From a virus, in the IMG/VR virus record IMGVR_UViG_3300034104_004183, positions 1 to 21,846 of that record: DNA of 21,846 bases, one strand, 5' to 3'. This document shows, piece after piece, positions 19,605 to 21,846 of this stretch (its first letter is position 1; each line of letters begins with the position of its first letter). The notes under the pieces were generated by a model. The model saw only the letters and a list, made by a program, of their open reading frames with translations, did no database searches and was not told the origin of the DNA. The position numbers and the translations under genes were made by a program.

Positions 19605-20309
19605 TTAGTGTGCAGGAAACAATACGTTAGCCAAGCCCTTGACGCACATGTCACATGATATACTATCTTTGGTTCCGGTGCAAGTGATAACCGAACGACC
19701 ACGACGGATTTCTGGACAAACCACAAACTTTGTCGCATTGAGAACCACCAGCTTGGGCAACGCTTTTCGCCATGCGTCTGCCTTTGCCTTGTTCTTAGGA
19801 CGCTTAGGTGCAACCTTCATGTCGCTATCGCACCATGCGAACAGTTTGAAACCTTGGACCAGTGCTTCGCCCATGTCGTTATCATCATGCACACTAGCGT
19901 ATACATTCATATACTTTTCCAGACTCACAAGCCGGGAATCATAGATATGAGTATAGAACCACATATCGGGCAGACTATCACCATCGGCAAGAATACTCTC
20001 ACAAGCCCATGTCACATTGGCAAGATAGTCAAGGTCGAGTTCGCCATTGAGAAACCAATCGCCACGCTCGTGCCACCGAATAGACTTCTCACGACGCTTT
20101 GCCTCAAGAATCATGGCACGGATTTTATTCTTCTCCGTCACGACATTAGCAAAACCAGCCGTGCGGGCATTTTTATACTGATTCTCGGTAGCTTCAGCGT
20201 AGCAACCGTTGCCGAGATAGTCGCAATCGGGAGGACAAGTGTCGCCAACCGGACGAGAAACCACAATACAACCCTTACCCAACTTATCATTACCATCAGC
20301 AGTTTTCAT
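19605..20309 (-). CDS. Gp88-like cysteine-rich phage protein
   Basis: A 234-residue protein with an N-terminal cysteine set C14, C25-x3-C29-x6-C36 (GCIVVSRP, then CPPDCDYLGNGCYAEATENQ), a central KSIRWHERGDWF and PDMWFYTHIYDSRL, and C-terminal cysteines (FVVCPE, TCTG, SCDMCVKGLANVLF). The TCP...C..GCYA opening resembles the phage Gp88 / DUF7227 families; role unknown, a metal or Fe-S centre is likely. Promoter at 20334-20362. First gene of a three-gene unit with 19422-19595 and 19196-19429. Confidence 0.82.
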   Translation of the reverse strand: MKTADGNDKLGKGCIVVSRPVGDTCPPDCDYLGNGCYAEATENQYKNARTAGFANVVTEKNKIRAMILEAKRREKSIRWHERGDWFLNGELDLDYLANVTWACESILADGDSLPDMWFYTHIYDSRLVSLEKYMNVYASVHDDNDMGEALVQGFKLFAWCDSDMKVAPKRPKNKAKADAWRKALPKLVVLNATKFVVCPEIRRGRSVITCTGTKDSISCDMCVKGLANVLFPAH

Positions 20310-20333
20310 AGCTTTCTCCTAGCGTGTCTCTCG

Positions 20334-20362
20334 ATTCTACTCTACTAATATCGATAAGTCAA
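20334..20362 (-). promoter_or_regulatory. Promoter with CGATA spacer box (Gp88-like gene)
   Basis: TTGACT (20357-20362), 17 bp spacer TATCGATATTAGTAGAG, TAGAAT (20334-20339), minus strand. Confidence 0.85.
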
Positions 20363-20387
20363 GAGTGATTTTGTAAGAAAACTTTAG

Positions 20388-20459
20388 TAGCCCCAAGAGG
20401 AATCGAACCTCTAACTAGACTTTAGAAGAGTCCTGTTATATCCATTTAACTATGGGGCC
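20388..20459 (-). tRNA. tRNA-Arg (UCU)
   Basis: 72 nt. Acceptor GGCCCCA / TGGGGCT (G1-T72 wobble), anticodon loop CTTCTAA with anticodon TCT, T loop TTCGATT, discriminator A; CCA not encoded. Confidence 0.95.
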
Positions 20460-20467
20460 GCAATACC

Positions 20468-20499
20468 GCAAGCCCCCACGGCGTCCCGTGGAGGCTCGC
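20468..20499. other. Strong GC stem-loop between the 20525 gene and tRNA-Arg
   Basis: 14-bp stem (GCAAGCCCCCACGG against CCGTGGAGGCTCGC, two G-T pairs) with a 4-base loop and no T-tract. It may terminate transcription poorly, protect the mRNA 3' end or act as a processing site before the tRNA. Confidence 0.7.
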
Positions 20500-20503
20500 A
20501 GCT

Positions 20504-20532
20504 ATTATAACTCCTTAGAGTTGGTCACGCAA
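20504..20532 (-). promoter_or_regulatory. Promoter of tRNA-Arg, overlapping a stop codon
   Basis: TTGCGT (20527-20532), 17 bp, TATAAT (20504-20509), minus strand; the -35 overlaps the last codons of the 20525-20782 gene. Confidence 0.65.
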
Positions 20533-20782
20533 CTGCTTCGACAGTGACCTTGCTAGCCTTAGCCTTGTGGCCGTCGCCAGCTTCCTTGACACCGATACCG
20601 AACTTGCGATTACGAGCAACCTTCCAACCCTGCTCACTATACTCCTTCACACCATCAGCCTTGACGAGAGCCAGCGTGTCGCTAGGCAATCCATCAACAA
20701 GGGTCTGACGCAGCGTATCCTCAATAACCTCACAATCAAGACCGTCCGCAGCAATCGTCACATTGAAACTATAAGCCTTCAT
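20525..20782 (-). CDS. Hypothetical 85-residue protein
   Basis: Begins MKAYSFNVTIAADGLDCEVIEDTLRQTL, with a strand-helix start, then VKEYSEQGWKVARNRKFGIGVKEAG and a basic tail (GHKAKASKVTVEAVA). GGAGGTTTACT precedes the ATG. Two promoters in tandem (20824-20852 and 20912-20940) suggest high or regulated expression. No family recognised. Confidence 0.82.
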   Translation of the reverse strand: MKAYSFNVTIAADGLDCEVIEDTLRQTLVDGLPSDTLALVKADGVKEYSEQGWKVARNRKFGIGVKEAGDGHKAKASKVTVEAVA

Positions 20783-20823
20783 AGTAAACCTCCAAAGTGT
20801 AAAAACCTATCCAACATATGACT

Positions 20824-20852
20824 AGTATACGCTACTAATCACCACTTGTCAA
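20824..20852 (-). promoter_or_regulatory. Proximal promoter of the 20525 gene
   Basis: TTGACA (20847-20852), 17 bp, TATACT (20824-20829), minus strand. Confidence 0.85.
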
Positions 20853-20854
20853 GC

Positions 20855-20890
20855 CTGCTATGACGGTTTCGATTGTTGTCATCGTAGCAG
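20855..20890. other. Stem-loop between the tandem promoters
   Basis: CTGCTA / TAGCAG outer stem plus TGAC / GTCA inner stem with a 3-base bulge. It would form in the leader made from the distal promoter. Confidence 0.4.
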
Positions 20891-20911
20891 CCACTTGCGT
20901 CGTGTTCTATC

Positions 20912-20940
20912 ATTCTACAGTATAGTATCGGCACTGTCAA
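20912..20940 (-). promoter_or_regulatory. Distal promoter with CGATA spacer box
   Basis: TTGACA (20935-20940), 17 bp spacer GTGCCGATACTATACTG, TAGAAT (20912-20917), minus strand; repeat E is just upstream. Confidence 0.9.
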
Positions 20941-20948
20941 GGTCGTCT

Positions 20949-21062
20949 CTTGAGTCTGAATCCATTTTTTTTAGATTAATCGTAAAGTGTTGACACATAA
21001 GCACTTACGTCAAGGTCGGCCCGCCCTCTTTGCCGTAAGTCTTTACAGCACAAGGGTTTGTG
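20949..21062 (-). repeat. Three-site intergenic repeat, copy E
   Basis: TAA(A)GT 20983, ACTTA 21003, TAAGT 21036 (spacing 20 and 33); GGCCCGCC between; CTTGAG and a T-run at one edge; the other edge abuts the stop of the 21063 gene. Confidence 0.8.
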
Positions 21063-21434
21063 TCATGAGAGAAAACCCTCACAACCCAAGTCGATCAAAT
21101 CACACAACAGAGACTCTGCCGCTTCCGGCGTTTTCAGAGTCATCGTGTTTTGATTAGCGCCACCAACACGCCACTTGCCAAACTGGTCATAATAACCAAC
21201 GATTACATCCGTCCAATCCTTGGCTTCCTTCAAGCCCCATCCAGTGTGTTCACGGATAGCCTTGATGCAGCGGATGCGGTTGTCTGTTGTCATACCACCA
21301 GTAATCGTAACCATTCGACGCTGGTTAACGCCCAATGCTACCTCAAACGCCTTTGTGATCTGCTCACGCATCTCTACAGGAGCATAGATAGCAAGTTCCA
21401 TAGCCTCACGAACGCTCAGTTGCAGATTGATCAT
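21063..21434 (-). CDS. Protein with ribosomal L7/L12 C-terminal-like domain
   Basis: A 123-residue protein. Residues about 52-78 (NRIRCIKAIREHTGWGLKEAKDWTD) match the signature of the ribosomal protein L7/L12 C-terminal domain, in which I-K-x-[IV]-R-x-x-T-G-x-G-L-K-E-A-K-x-x-[VT] recruits translation factors. The N-terminal part (SVREAMELAIYAPVEMREQITKAF) replaces the usual dimerisation domain and is helical. A role in binding host translation GTPases is inference; such domains also occur in phage and bacterial proteins of unknown role. The start overlaps the preceding stop by 4 bp (ATGA). Confidence 0.78.
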   Translation of the reverse strand: MINLQLSVREAMELAIYAPVEMREQITKAFEVALGVNQRRMVTITGGMTTDNRIRCIKAIREHTGWGLKEAKDWTDVIVGYYDQFGKWRVGGANQNTMTLKTPEAAESLLCDLIDLGCEGFLS

Positions 21435-21846
21435 ATTCCAAAACTTTCTGTATACTTAGGGTCGATTTCGTAGATACCGTCAAAACTTCCGTTTCGTTCT
21501 TCCAAAATATGCACTTGCTTACCATTGGTAATCAGAGTGTCATATTCGCTATTGTCCCAAATAAACTCGTTGTTGTCGCTCTCTCGTCGCCAGTGTGGAT
21601 CACGAATCGGATTATAAAACAACTTTTCCAGATTGTCAACAGGCAAAATCGGATAAAAATCCTTTCGGAGCATCACTTCTTCACATCTTACCCATCCACT
21701 AACATCATGCACACCAGCTTCAAATACCTGTTTAGCCTTATTGGGCCGGTTCCACAACTTACAACCCCTCATCTCCAACTGATATTTAGCAGGATCATAA
21801 TAGCAAACCTCGACGGTCTCACCGCCTCGTTTAATCTTGATTTGCC
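21431..21846 (-). CDS. Hypothetical protein (5' end outside window)
   Basis: The frame is open through the window edge; 138 codons are visible, so the true start is upstream and the internal TTG/ATG near 21778 are not the start. The visible part begins QIKIKRGGETVEVCYYDPAKY, then KLWNRPNKAKQVFEAGVHDVSGWVRCEEVMLRKDFYPIL and ends IYEIDPKYTESFGI. Mixed alpha/beta with several W; no family recognised. Confidence 0.75.
   Translation of the reverse strand, partial: QIKIKRGGETVEVCYYDPAKYQLEMRGCKLWNRPNKAKQVFEAGVHDVSGWVRCEEVMLRKDFYPILPVDNLEKLFYNPIRDPHWRRESDNNEFIWDNSEYDTLITNGKQVHILEERNGSFDGIYEIDPKYTESFGI

Noticed and set aside
19639-20348. Long plus-strand frames opposite the Gp88-like gene
   Set aside because: They mirror the conserved cysteine-rich gene and have no ribosome-binding site or recognisable domain.
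15301-21062. CRISPR array or transposon ends as explanation for repeats A-E
   Set aside because: Copies are dispersed over 6 kb, each in a separate intergenic space, with no regular spacers, no transposase and no terminal inverted repeats or target duplications visible.
15301-21062. Repeats A-E as simple Rho-independent terminators
   Set aside because: The ACTTA/TAAGT pair can form a weak hairpin, but the T-run on the minus strand is missing (it is an A-run there) and the strict 20/33 bp spacing is not explained by termination.

Overview
The window looks like part of a large double-stranded DNA phage genome (jumbo-phage type), or less likely a phage-like plasmid. It packs small, mostly overlapping genes almost entirely on the minus strand, and most operons begin at an excellent sigma70-type promoter (TTGACA, about 17 bp, TAGAAT or TATACT). 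It carries its own tmRNA, nine tRNAs, an ATP-dependent DNA ligase, a UvsE-type UV endonuclease, an endonuclease VII-like nuclease, an HNH nuclease and a DUF932 protein. A planctomycete or related host is suggested (inference) by two secreted proteins of the DUF1501 and DUF1552 families, which are best known from Planctomycetes. No virion structural gene is visible, so the phage assignment rests on the gene mix.

Layout, in transcription order (minus strand, high to low coordinates). 21846-18600: GC-richer accessory genes (an L7/L12-C-terminal-like protein, a Gp88-like Cys-rich protein, a zinc-ribbon protein, a membrane-anchored protein) and tRNA-Arg. 18622-18216: a tight Thr-Gln-Asn-Ser-Tyr tRNA array. 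18065-17383: one conserved phage-type gene and tRNA-Ile, Glu and Lys. 17333-15474: an acidic mini-protein, a tRNA-like element with no anticodon stem, a phosphoribosyltransferase and DUF932 with a strong terminator. 15473-12930: mostly non-coding DNA with dispersed repeats and very small genes. 12894-12271: the only plus-strand gene, an HNH nuclease. 12175-9378: a long overlapping operon of tiny genes, several of them paralogous, ending in a sulfotransferase. 9322-8268: UvsE and a small membrane protein. 8189-5882: deaminase-fold, zinc-ribbon and winged-helix small proteins. 5814-2284: endonuclease VII-like gene, tmRNA, DUF1501, DUF6356-like and DUF1552, with almost no spacing. 2213-1: ATP-dependent ligase, DUF6915-like protein and a partial coiled-coil protein.

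The left two thirds are visibly AT-rich. From about 15.4 kb on, coding sequence is much richer in G and C. The tRNAs mainly read A- or T-ending codons, as expected for a phage compensating for codon use different from its host.

The most interesting structure is regulatory and RNA-level. A five-copy intergenic repeat has three TAAGT-type sites at invariant 20 and 33 bp spacing, placed just upstream of promoters. Many mRNA promoters share a CGATA box inside the spacer that is absent from the tRNA promoters. A second repeat family (CTGACTA, 36-37 bp, GTAARAC) sits just before small genes. The tmRNA is embedded in an operon with secreted planctomycete-type proteins. A 76-nt tRNA-like element without an anticodon stem ends 4 nt before the phosphoribosyltransferase start codon.
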